Shown: positions 1-6,554 of the stretch, one piece after another
Layout: every line of letters begins with the position of its first letter
How positions within the stretch are numbered: the first letter of the stretch is position 1
NCBI GenBank assembly: GCA_013289835.1
Contig: JABCZG010000016.1
Location: forward strand, 1 to 64,000
DNA length: 64,000 nt
Source of the DNA: Acidobacteriota bacterium
GTDB lineage: Bacteria; Acidobacteriota; Terriglobia; Acidiferrales; UBA7541
Direction of reading: 5' to 3'
The notes under the pieces: generated by a model
Database searches by the model: none
What the model saw: the letters and a program-made list of their open reading frames with translations, nothing else
Told to the model about the DNA's origin: nothing
Translations under genes and position numbers: made by a program

Positions 1-243
1 TACGAGAGGACCGGGATGAACAGACCTCTTGTGTACGAGCTGTCCCGCCAGGGGCATCGCTCGGTAGCGAAGTCTGGAAGAGATAATTGCTGAATGCATC
101 TAAGCAAGAAGCTCGCCCTAAGATAAGGTTTCCCAAGGCAATCAATGCCTACGAAGGGCAGTCGAAGACTACGACTTTGATAGGTTGGAGGTGGAAGTCC
201 GGCAACGGATGAAGCTGACCAATACTAATCGCCCGTTCGGCTT
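1..243 (+). rRNA. rrl: 23S ribosomal RNA, 3' end (partial)
   Basis: The window opens inside a large-subunit rRNA gene. The first bases (tacgagaggaccgggatgaa) are the sarcin-ricin loop region of domain VI, and the conserved 3' tail (gctgaccaatactaatcg) is at about 218-235. The exact 3' end is estimated from the tail that would pair with the missing 5' end. The 5' part lies outside the window. Small ORFs across it are not genes. Confidence 0.97.
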
Positions 244-670
244 AATCATAAAACTTTCTCAATCCGTCTTTGAGGAAGAAGCAGATGTGGCCTGCAACGG
301 TCACAGCTCAGAATTCTGGCCCGGCATGGGCTGGAAAAAACTGACCCGGCAAGGGTCAGTAAAAATCTGATCGCCTTTTCTGCACAGTGTTGTTCGACCT
401 GTAGTCGAACTTGTAATGCCAGCCAATCTCTGTTGTCAGCATCGCCGCCTTTGTTTCATGGCGATGCTGCCGAATTTCGGCAAAACAATTTCGAAGTCTC
501 TTATACTTTTGGTTCTTGCTCACAACTAAGAACTAACAACTAAGAACTTCAAAACGATTCGAAGCTTCTCTCTATCTTTGCTCTTACTGAAAACGGAGCA
601 CTGAAAACGTTCTCACTCTCTCCGTTCTTACGGACGACTGAGAACTGAAAACAGAGAACTTCAAAGAGTT
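244..670 (+). other. Long 23S-5S spacer with short internal repeats
   Basis: About 425 bp separate 23S from 5S. I see no tRNA in it. It holds a hairpin near 340-360 (ctgacc...ggtcag) and, from about 520 to 668, repeated short words of the type aactaagaac, actgaaaac and agaacttcaaa. The spacer is presumably transcribed with the rRNAs and processed away. Confidence 0.7.
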
Positions 671-788
671 TCCGGTGGTCATACCGCGAGGGTCACACCC
701 GTTCCCATCCCGAACACGGTAGTTAAGCCTCGCCGGGCCGATGATACTGCACGGGCAACTGTGTGGGAACGTAGGTCACCGCCGGGAT
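671..788 (+). rRNA. rrf: 5S ribosomal RNA
   Basis: A stretch of about 118 bp has the 5S signature gttcccatcccgaacacg and the loop word taagcctcgcc. Its ends pair: tccggtggt at the start with accgccggga at the end. It follows 23S on the same strand, as in an rrn operon, and is followed by a terminator. Confidence 0.95.
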
Positions 789-800
789 TAATTTAACAAA

Positions 801-840
801 GGCCGGTCCCGGTCTTAACCGGGACCGGCCTTTTTCTTTT
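801..840 (+). terminator. Rho-independent terminator of the rrn operon
   Basis: A perfect 13-bp GC-rich stem (801-813 with 818-830) with a 4-nt loop is followed by a T-rich tract (ttttttctttt type). It lies 12 bp after 5S and ends the ribosomal operon. Confidence 0.93.
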
Positions 841-850
841 TCTCTCAGTC

Positions 851-927
851 TGTAGCGGCGGGCTTCAGCCCGGCCCTTCTCCGTTTTCCCTCCCTCCATC
901 TTTGTAGTGGCGCAGCTCGCTGCGCCC
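851..927. repeat. Two copies of a GTAGYGGCG palindromic repeat
   Basis: Copy one is at 851-873 and copy two at 901-927. Each starts with tgtagYggcg and then forms a small GC hairpin (core gggcttcagccc or gcagctcgctgc). Related copies are at 22264-22290 (inverted) and 52901-52926. The hairpin cores differ in sequence yet still pair, as in REP-type elements. The rest of 831-1146 holds no gene I can support. Confidence 0.6.
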
Positions 928-1146
928 GCCCATTCCGCGCCTTCTCGCCCCTCCCAGCCCCGTCATTTCGAACGAAGCAGGCCGATCTTTTCTTCCGCGT
1001 TCGCTCCTGCGAACGCGTCGGCCTGCGCAGAGAGAAATCTCTCTTCTCTTGCGTCCTCCAACTTCTAGTTTCTACTTTGCTGCTTTCGCCCGTCGCCCAA
1101 AGACGTTCTTCGGAAGTAAGGCGCGGCTGCCGGCCTCCACGAGGTG

Positions 1147-2058
1147 TCACTTGAGGCCGAAATATTGCATCAGCCACTCCGTCAGGACTTCTTGCCCGAT
1201 CTTCACTCCAATTTTGCCCCCGCCCACGAGAACCTTCGCGCCGTGCTCGCTTATCCAGGCTTTCACCTTGGCACCAATTTTCTTCCCACCGTCCGCCCGA
1301 ATCACCTCGTCGAGTTTTTCCAAATCTGCCTTCTCGAGACCTGCGTTACTCAGCACCGATTCAAGGGCCTGCCTGTCACCTGCCGCAACGATATTTTGAG
1401 TGTGCGCCGAGGCATCCATGCTTGCATGCCCAAAAGCCACGTTCGTGTTACCCCCGGTATTCTGAAAAATAATGTTCTGAATTTTCGATGTCTCGGCAGC
1501 TTGTATCCTGCTGAGGTCGGCGTAAGACGTCCCAAGTTCATCCTTCAGTTGGAGCGCCATGTTGAGCGTACGATTCCTTATCGAATCTAGTAGTTCGACT
1601 ATCGTGCTTTTTGAGATTTCCTGCCACGCCGATACAAGCACATATCTGCCTTGGAAAAAACGCGACTGGTAAAAAAGCGCCAAATTACTCGGCCACGGAA
1701 ATGCGATATTATCCTGCTCCTGGTTTGCCACATCCTGATAGGCGCTGACAGCTTGCGCCAGATAAACCACTTCGCCAAAATCCCGATGTTCCTTATTGAG
1801 AGCCGCGCTTGGGATCGGCCAGTTTCGCGCACCTGAGCCAAACCGGCCAGTAAAATTCCCTTTGGCTTCAGCCTGAACGACCCGATACTCGGGGATGGTT
1901 TGGGTGGTAGGGTATCCGTTGAGTTCCTGATTTGCCCAGGTCTTTAGAGTCTCGTTCTTCAACTCGTGCCCTAATAGGAGACATTTCCGCAGAATGTCCG
2001 GCAGCGGCTGCTTGCCATCTACCGCGAGACTGATTATGTCATCGAGGAGTGCCGACAT
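1147..2058 (-). CDS. AbiTii-domain protein, putative abortive-infection protein
   Basis: A 303-residue protein. Residues 1-60 (LLDDIISLAVDG, then LLRKCLLLGHEL, then WANQELNGY and IPEYR) match the pattern I know for the AbiTii domain: a helical start, an LLRKAL-type motif, a W..rELnGY motif and a following P.YR. AbiTii was named as a predicted abortive-infection domain; its molecular action is not established. The C-terminal part (about 240-300) is amphipathic, with a glycine-rich, possibly membrane-active stretch (AKVLVGGGKIGVKIG). The start has a good aaggag ribosome site. It is transcribed away from the membrane peptide and TIR-like gene to its right. Family assignment is from recall of motif spacing. 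Confidence 0.68.
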   Translation of the reverse strand: MSALLDDIISLAVDGKQPLPDILRKCLLLGHELKNETLKTWANQELNGYPTTQTIPEYRVVQAEAKGNFTGRFGSGARNWPIPSAALNKEHRDFGEVVYLAQAVSAYQDVANQEQDNIAFPWPSNLALFYQSRFFQGRYVLVSAWQEISKSTIVELLDSIRNRTLNMALQLKDELGTSYADLSRIQAAETSKIQNIIFQNTGGNTNVAFGHASMDASAHTQNIVAAGDRQALESVLSNAGLEKADLEKLDEVIRADGGKKIGAKVKAWISEHGAKVLVGGGKIGVKIGQEVLTEWLMQYFGLK

Positions 2059-2196
2059 TTTCTATTCTCCTTCGGTCGGACGAACACGGCTGATAATCGA
2101 TTCAGAATTGGACCTTAGAACTATCATTTGGGACAAATGGAGAAGCCAATCGTTGCTTGACTCGCGGTCGAGCACAAGTGTTAGCATACTCGTATT

Positions 2197-2475
2197 ATGT
2201 CTGACGCATGTAAGATAGAGCCATCTCTCAGTGAGCCCTGTGGCAGTTTGAACTCCAAGCAAGGCAAATCCGTAATTGAACCTTCGGAAAGGTTTGAGCC
2301 TCTGAGGCAAATGCAACTGGCTATCCCGCCCCCCGTGCTCGTGGCTCCAGCAATCCCTTCTTTAGCTCCTACACATGCGATCGTCATAACGGATCACCAG
2401 ATCCTTATGCTAATCCTGATCCTCTCGTTTGTCCTTCTATGCGCAGCTATTGCCATTTGTGCTGCACGAGGTTAG
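2197..2475 (+). CDS. Small single-span membrane protein, unknown
   Basis: A 92-residue ORF with one clear hydrophobic helix near its C-terminus (about 67-88, ILMLILILSFVLLCAAIAIC) after a proline-rich stretch (PPPVLVAPAIPSLAP). There is no convincing Shine-Dalgarno before the ATG, so the start or the gene itself is uncertain. It ends 9 bp before the zinc-ribbon/TIR-like gene, which suggests co-transcription. Small membrane-spanning partners are common in defence loci, but nothing in the sequence proves a role. Confidence 0.45.
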   Translation: MSDACKIEPSLSEPCGSLNSKQGKSVIEPSERFEPLRQMQLAIPPPVLVAPAIPSLAPTHAIVITDHQILMLILILSFVLLCAAIAICAARG

Positions 2476-2484
2476 GGACCACTT

Positions 2485-3429
2485 GTGAAGTCATCGGCTA
2501 TGGGAACAGACCCCAATAGTTGCGCAATCTGCGATTGGCCGCCGGCGGGCGTCAAAATGCGAAACAGCGGTGCATTTGACGGCCTGCTGATCGAGTGTCC
2601 GCAGTGTGGGAAGTACGAGCTGGCCAATCGAGAAGCAATCGCTCAGAGTTTTCGCTGGACCCCCGAAATCAAGAAAGCACTGTCCTGCGCGGCGCGACAA
2701 GCGTCGGAGAGCGGACAAACCCTCGGCATCACAAGCGCAAATGCCACCGATTTAGCCCGACCCCATATGAACACACGGGTCTCCGACAATCAGGAGCGAC
2801 TACTCCGAGAAATCGCAAGGAGAGCCGGCAGGCCAGAAAGTAGCGCTAGGCTCGCGCCTGCTACGGATTTCACTTTGATTGACTGCTTTAGCAAAGAAGA
2901 GTTCCTCTGGTACATCGAATGGCTAAGCATCCAGAAGCTCGTGTTTCAGACCGGTGCTGGCCCGACGCTCATTGAGCTGACGCTTTCTATGGAGGGCTGG
3001 ACAAAAGTTCAGCCACTTCCTCGCCCCGGCGGCTTTCCGGGGCGGTGCTTTGTGGCCATGTGGTTCTCGGACGAGACTCGGGCAGCGTACGAGGGCGGCA
3101 TTGAGCCCGCAGTCTCGCTTGCCGGGTTCAAACCCATCCGAATTGACCTCAAAGAGCACAATAACGAGATACCTGATGAGATCATCGCAGAGATCCGAAA
3201 TTCGGAGTTCATGGTCGCGGATTTCACCGGACAACGCGCCGGCGTTTACTACGAAGCTGGATTCGCGATGGGCCTCGGTCGCAAGGTGATCTGGTGTTGC
3301 CGAAAAGACGAGATTAGCAAGCTCCATTTCGACACGAACCACAAAAATCATATTGTCTGGCAGACCCCCGAAGAACTACGCGAGCGGCTTTACGCTAGGA
3401 TCAGAGCGACGATTCTTGAGCAAGGTTGA
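2485..3429 (+). CDS. Zinc-ribbon protein with nucleoside-2-deoxyribosyltransferase-like (TIR-like) C-terminal domain
   Basis: A 314-residue protein. Residues 13-41 carry a CxxC...CxxC zinc ribbon (C13, C16, C38, C41). After a middle region of unknown fold, residues from about 185 form a Rossmann-like domain: RCFVAMWF strand, then VADFTGQ and GVYYEAGFAMGLGRKVIW. This order (FVAMPF-like start, ADxTG, YYExGxAxxLGK) is typical of the nucleoside 2-deoxyribosyltransferase/TIR-like superfamily, with the Glu near residue 257 as the expected catalytic residue. I infer a nucleotide-directed activity; substrate unknown. GTG is the assumed start; ATG at 2500 is an alternative. It lies opposite the AbiTii gene, so a defence role is plausible. 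Confidence 0.65.
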   Translation: MKSSAMGTDPNSCAICDWPPAGVKMRNSGAFDGLLIECPQCGKYELANREAIAQSFRWTPEIKKALSCAARQASESGQTLGITSANATDLARPHMNTRVSDNQERLLREIARRAGRPESSARLAPATDFTLIDCFSKEEFLWYIEWLSIQKLVFQTGAGPTLIELTLSMEGWTKVQPLPRPGGFPGRCFVAMWFSDETRAAYEGGIEPAVSLAGFKPIRIDLKEHNNEIPDEIIAEIRNSEFMVADFTGQRAGVYYEAGFAMGLGRKVIWCCRKDEISKLHFDTNHKNHIVWQTPEELRERLYARIRATILEQG

Positions 3430-3496
3430 CGGTTCAGGCGGGTGGTGTAGCCCAAACAACAAATCCTAAGACGCCTCCCAAGCTCCAGGTGAATCT

Positions 3497-3940
3497 ATGG
3501 CAACGGTATTCGCAAAGCTGAATCTCAAAGACCACAAACAGATTGTGGTCCTCGACTCACCGGGCAGTTTCGAAAGCGAGCTCGCTGCGCTGCAAGGTGT
3601 CGAAGTCCTTCGCGATCTGAAGAAAGTAAAACAGGTAACGTTTTCCCTGGCGTTCGTGACTACCCCGCAACAGATCGATGCCTTGGCACCCAAGCTTGCC
3701 CGTAAGGCGGAAGGCGACGCCATCCTATGGTTCGCCTATCCCAAAGGGACCTCGAAGAAATACAAGTCGCAGATCAGCAGGGACCACGGCTGGAATGTGC
3801 TTGGCCAGGAAGGTTTTGAGGCTGTCCGCATGGTGGCGATTGACGAGGATTGGTCCGCCAAGCGCTTCCGCCGCGCCACCTTCATCAAGAACATGACCCG
3901 CCCCAAGAACCATCGCCTGACCGACCGCGCCAAGCCCTAG
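3497..3940 (+). CDS. Conserved hypothetical protein
   Basis: A 147-residue soluble protein with a good ribosome site (aggtgaat) before ATG. It has a central AILWFAYPKGTSKKYKSQIS stretch followed by RDHGW and a C-terminal AIDEDWSAKRFRR motif. I recall this pattern from widespread uncharacterised bacterial proteins, sometimes labelled DUF3052-like, but I cannot assign a function. It has no signal peptide or membrane helix. It stands alone between the putative defence locus and the zinc-ribbon genes. Confidence 0.7.
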   Translation: MATVFAKLNLKDHKQIVVLDSPGSFESELAALQGVEVLRDLKKVKQVTFSLAFVTTPQQIDALAPKLARKAEGDAILWFAYPKGTSKKYKSQISRDHGWNVLGQEGFEAVRMVAIDEDWSAKRFRRATFIKNMTRPKNHRLTDRAKP

Positions 3941-4031
3941 CCGGCTGCCACGGCGGGTCCGCCAGCCTCTTCTTCCGTGGCCAGGGGACTCCCTGCCCGC
4001 GACTCTTGCGCAGCGGCGCAGCCAGAATTAT

Positions 4032-4241
4032 CTACGCTCTTGCACTCTTAAGTTTTGGGTATTCCGCGCAGGTATGCATTGCAAATTCTTCATCCCGCCG
4101 CCGCTGGTAGTGCTCCTTCATTTCTTGCAGCGAGTTCCCGGTGGGTGGTCCCGCGGGATGGAACACCCATCCGCATCCTGCGCAGCCGAACCCTTGAAAC
4201 CGCGGCTCTTCAATCCATACAAGTATGCGCAGCGCGTCCAT
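4032..4241 (-). CDS. Small zinc-binding protein
   Basis: The core WIEEPRFQGFGCAGC with a downstream FHPAGPPTG and a C-terminal HTC forms a short Cys/His metal-site protein of a kind I know from Acidobacteriota genomes. Probable metal ligands are the CxxC pair and the final HxC. I place the start at the internal ATG (4241), which gives 69 residues; an upstream ATG at 4286 would add 15 residues and increase overlap with the next gene. Function unknown. Confidence 0.6.
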   Translation of the reverse strand: MDALRILVWIEEPRFQGFGCAGCGWVFHPAGPPTGNSLQEMKEHYQRRRDEEFAMHTCAEYPKLKSARA

Positions 4242-4539
4242 CCGCGGACGCCTCGCAAGTTGTGCGTACGTTGCAGTCTCGGGCATTGCTTCTCCTTGCT
4301 GGCCGGGTTGCCTTGGATTTGTGCCGAATGGACCAGCGGAAAAAACAAAAGTCGCATTCTTCGCACCGATACGGTCGAATCAGCATCTTGGCCAGGAAGG
4401 GCTCAACAACTCCTCCCGTTCTTGATCTGCGGACTCGCTCGCTCTGACAGGCCGGGCAGCAAATCGACTCCGCAGCACTCTTCAACGTAGGGAAGAATGA
4501 CAACTCCACCGCTAGCCTTGATTTTCCGATCGATCCCAT
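4210..4539 (-). CDS. Small C4 zinc-ribbon protein
   Basis: A 109-residue ORF with CPAC at residues 28-31 and CEEC at 59-62, separated by an arginine-rich, partly hydrophobic linker (VRRSRTGG...FLAKMLIRPYR) and followed by FCFFRW. This is the layout of short Acidobacteriota zinc-ribbon proteins of unknown function. The C-terminal third is less convincing. It overlaps the next small zinc protein by about 30 bp, so the two may be translationally coupled. Confidence 0.55.
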   Translation of the reverse strand: MGSIGKSRLAVELSFFPTLKSAAESICCPACQSERVRRSRTGGVVEPFLAKMLIRPYRCEECDFCFFRWSIRHKSKATRPARRSNARDCNVRTTCEASADGRAAHTCMD

Positions 4540-4637
4540 TCCTTACTCTCCCTTCGCTTACATACTCCTTTTCAGAACGGTCCTCGTCCATCAGGCAGGC
4601 CCTCCAAAAGCCCATCGGGTAATCGCCCTAGAGCCAG

Positions 4638-4678
4638 CGGTTCTCAGGGTGCAGGTTTTGACTTTTCTTGTTTCTTGG
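4638..4678 (+). repeat. Copy of a 41-bp dispersed repeat
   Basis: The segment begins cggttctcagggtgcagg and ends cttgtttcttg. A related copy (cggttctcagtgtgcgg ... cttatttcttg) is at 5899-5938. By eye the two agree at roughly four positions in five. It lies in the 217-bp gap between the zinc-ribbon and VOC genes, which holds no gene I can support. Confidence 0.45.
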
Positions 4679-4756
4679 AGGGCTGGTCTTTTCGTGGGTG
4701 CCCCATACGCGGGTTAGGCGTGTGGGGGTTTTGACTTTGCGCGCTGCGTCGTTCCT

Positions 4757-5146
4757 CTACAGTTCGCGCCGAAAATCATAAAAGACACGAATGAGGTTGC
4801 CATCCAGATCGGCGGCCATAAACTCGCGCAGCTTCCACGGTTTGTCCTCGGGCTCGGAAACGATCTTCGCGCCCGCAGCCTTCCATTCTGCGAAGAGTTC
4901 GTCGACCTCCACCTTGCTGTTGAGATTGAGCCAGAAAAGGATGGGGCTTAGGTTCCCGTAGGACTCGCGGAAGGAGCGATTGGTGATAAACAGCCTGCAA
5001 TTCCCCTTGGAGATGCCGGCAATGCCCCCTGGGTCGTCCCCCCAATCGAGGGTGAACCCGAGCGTATTGACATAGTAGGCTGCGGCTTTGTCCACATTCG
5101 CCGCCGGAATCTCCGGCACCGCAGCAGGAAACGCCATGGGTTTCAT
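4757..5146 (-). CDS. VOC-family (glyoxalase/bleomycin-resistance-like) protein
   Basis: A 129-residue protein of the length of a single-chain vicinal-oxygen-chelate protein. It has the N-terminal PEIPAANVDKAAAYYVNTLGF signature, a central CRLFITNRSF strand and a C-terminal FMAADLDGNLIRVFYDF strand in which D-P-D-G-N is replaced by A-D-L-D-G-N. Members range from metal-dependent dioxygenases to antibiotic-binding proteins; the substrate cannot be told. It lies 18 bp downstream of the broken vapC and could be read through from vapB. Confidence 0.85.
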   Translation of the reverse strand: MKPMAFPAAVPEIPAANVDKAAAYYVNTLGFTLDWGDDPGGIAGISKGNCRLFITNRSFRESYGNLSPILFWLNLNSKVEVDELFAEWKAAGAKIVSEPEDKPWKLREFMAADLDGNLIRVFYDFRREL

Positions 5147-5164
5147 GGGTTGATCGTAGCACGC

Positions 5165-5611
5165 TCAAATGCTGCTTGGATGCACTGGGATGAGACCCTT
5201 GAATCTGCTGAAGTCGGTCACGTTCATCGTGAGTATGTGGTTGACACCATGCACTTACATCGCCGCCGCCAAACGCGCATCGTGCACCTGCACTCCCGAA
5301 ACCCCAAACTCCACGATCAGTCTCCGCCACTCTTGGTAAACGGCTTCACTGTCCGGCAGCAGCCTCATGCCGGATTCGATCGCCCGCGCCTCGCGCTCCG
5401 CCTCCCCAACCGAGACCCCAAGCCCATTTCGCTCGATAGGCCGCGTCATCGCGTTCCAAAGCTCAGCGATATTTTGGTGCGTGAAATAGAGAATTGCGCC
5501 TTCGCCCGCAAGTCGCGCGAGTACCGTGTCTACTACTTTGTGCTGAGGGTCGGAGCGCCGTGTGATTCGCAGGAGAATGTTCGTATCGACGAGACACGAA
5601 GCAATCGCCAT
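5165..5611 (-). pseudogene. vapC: VapC-type PIN-domain toxin interrupted by a stop codon
   Basis: The reading frame starts with ASCLVDTNILLRI (first PIN aspartate D9), has the NIAELWN glutamate and the third acidic residue in VHDARLAAAM (D111), then hits TAA at 5255-5257. In the same frame it resumes at once with VHGVNHILTMNVTDFSRF and ends at TGA 5165-5167. With the stop replaced by a sense codon the protein is a normal 148 residues and regains the fourth site residue (TDF). PIN toxins are Mg-dependent RNases needing these acidic residues, so the truncated form is probably inactive or weak. A sequencing error is also possible. ATG follows the vapB stop directly. Confidence 0.85.
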
Positions 5612-5857
5612 CTAGTTGTGGTCCTGATAAATCCACTCGCGCGAGGTGGTTTCCGGGAGCGGCGGAATCTTGTCGGAAAACTGCGCCAGCGAATCTAGCC
5701 ACGCTCGAATCTCTTCAGCGCTGCGCGCCTGCGAATCCCCCGGCCGCTGCTGCCCAAGCTGCTGCGCCAGAATCTCCAGGACGTAATCCTCGACCCGCAA
5801 CCCGCGCGATTTCGCCCGCGCCGCCAATTCATCCGGAATTTTGACCGTCACTTCCAT
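5612..5857 (-). CDS. vapB: VapB-type antitoxin
   Basis: An 81-residue protein. The N-terminus (MEVTVKIPDELAARAKSRG) is a ribbon-helix-helix-like DNA-binding segment, followed by a flexible acidic tail (SREWIYQDHN) of the kind that binds and blocks the toxin. The stop codon touches the vapC start, the usual tight VapBC arrangement. In working pairs the antitoxin also represses the operon. The toxin here has an internal stop, so the antitoxin may be a relic or may neutralise related toxins. Confidence 0.82.
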   Translation of the reverse strand: MEVTVKIPDELAARAKSRGLRVEDYVLEILAQQLGQQRPGDSQARSAEEIRAWLDSLAQFSDKIPPLPETTSREWIYQDHN

Positions 5858-5898
5858 GAAAAAAGTCTAGCACGAATGTTCGCAAGGTGCCGCACCTA

Positions 5899-5938
5899 CG
5901 GTTCTCAGTGTGCGGCTTTTGGCTCTGCTTATTTCTTG
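5899..5938 (+). repeat. Second copy of the 41-bp dispersed repeat
   Basis: Matches 4638-4678 (see there) with several substitutions and one missing base. It lies just upstream of the vapBC pair, so the two copies flank the VOC-vapC-vapB block in the same orientation. Confidence 0.42.
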
Positions 5939-6114
5939 TACGCCTTCTTACCGGTTGAACCGTTAACCCCTCCTCCGTAACCATTCAATCCCCAATCCTC
6001 CCCATTCGCTGCATTTCACTTAGCCTGTCGTAACTCCCATGCTATCCTTTTCCGTGTATTTCGAGCCTCATCTCCGCCGGCCCGTCTCCCAACCGAGTCC
6101 AGCCCCATTTCTTG

Positions 6115-6500
6115 GTTTTCCCAACCTTCTAACCTTCAAACCTTCCAATGTGCAGACGTTCCGCTCCTTCCCGCCGAGCCTCTCAAGCCACCAAATTTCA
6201 GCCGCCCGTTTATTTTCTTTCACTTACGAATTTCCCATTTTTTATCCCCTTTGTTTTGACATTCATGCATGTAATGGGGGGGGGTGTACCCCCCTCCCAG
6301 CTTTCCAACTTGCAAACGTTCCGACGTTCAAACCTTCAAACGATCCATGTCTTTTATTTTCATATCGTTACGCACTGTTTCGCGCAATGGGCGCAGGTCA
6401 ACCCCTGTGGAATCAACATCTTCCACGCACTTCGATCGCCATGGGGGGTGTACTCCCCTCCCAACGTTCCAACGTTTCAACGTGGAACGATCCGAGCACA
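6115..6500 (+). repeat. Dispersed repeat block with G-tract hairpins
   Basis: The core at 6212-6298 (cgaatttcccattttttatc ... ccctttgttttgacattcat ... G-run, gtgtac, C-run) is nearly identical to 53171-53255. Its end forms a hairpin of about nine G and six C around gtgtac. A second G-run/gtgtact/C-run hairpin is at about 6443-6463. Between and around them are repeats of the words aacgttcc and aaccttcaaac. No gene is credible here: the open frame running through it lacks a ribosome site and carries repeat-derived peptide. Confidence 0.65.
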
Positions 6501-6554
6501 CCTGCCCCACCGTTCCATTGCGCTACCCAAGGAGGACGCTATCCTAGCAATAGC

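Noticed and set aside
185..370. Short ORF across the 23S 3' end
   Set aside because: It overlaps rRNA sequence; no ribosome site or protein-like composition.
6039..6554. N-terminal 172-residue extension of the protease frame
   Set aside because: The peptide is derived from dispersed repeats; the true start at 6555 has aaggagg and a signal peptide.
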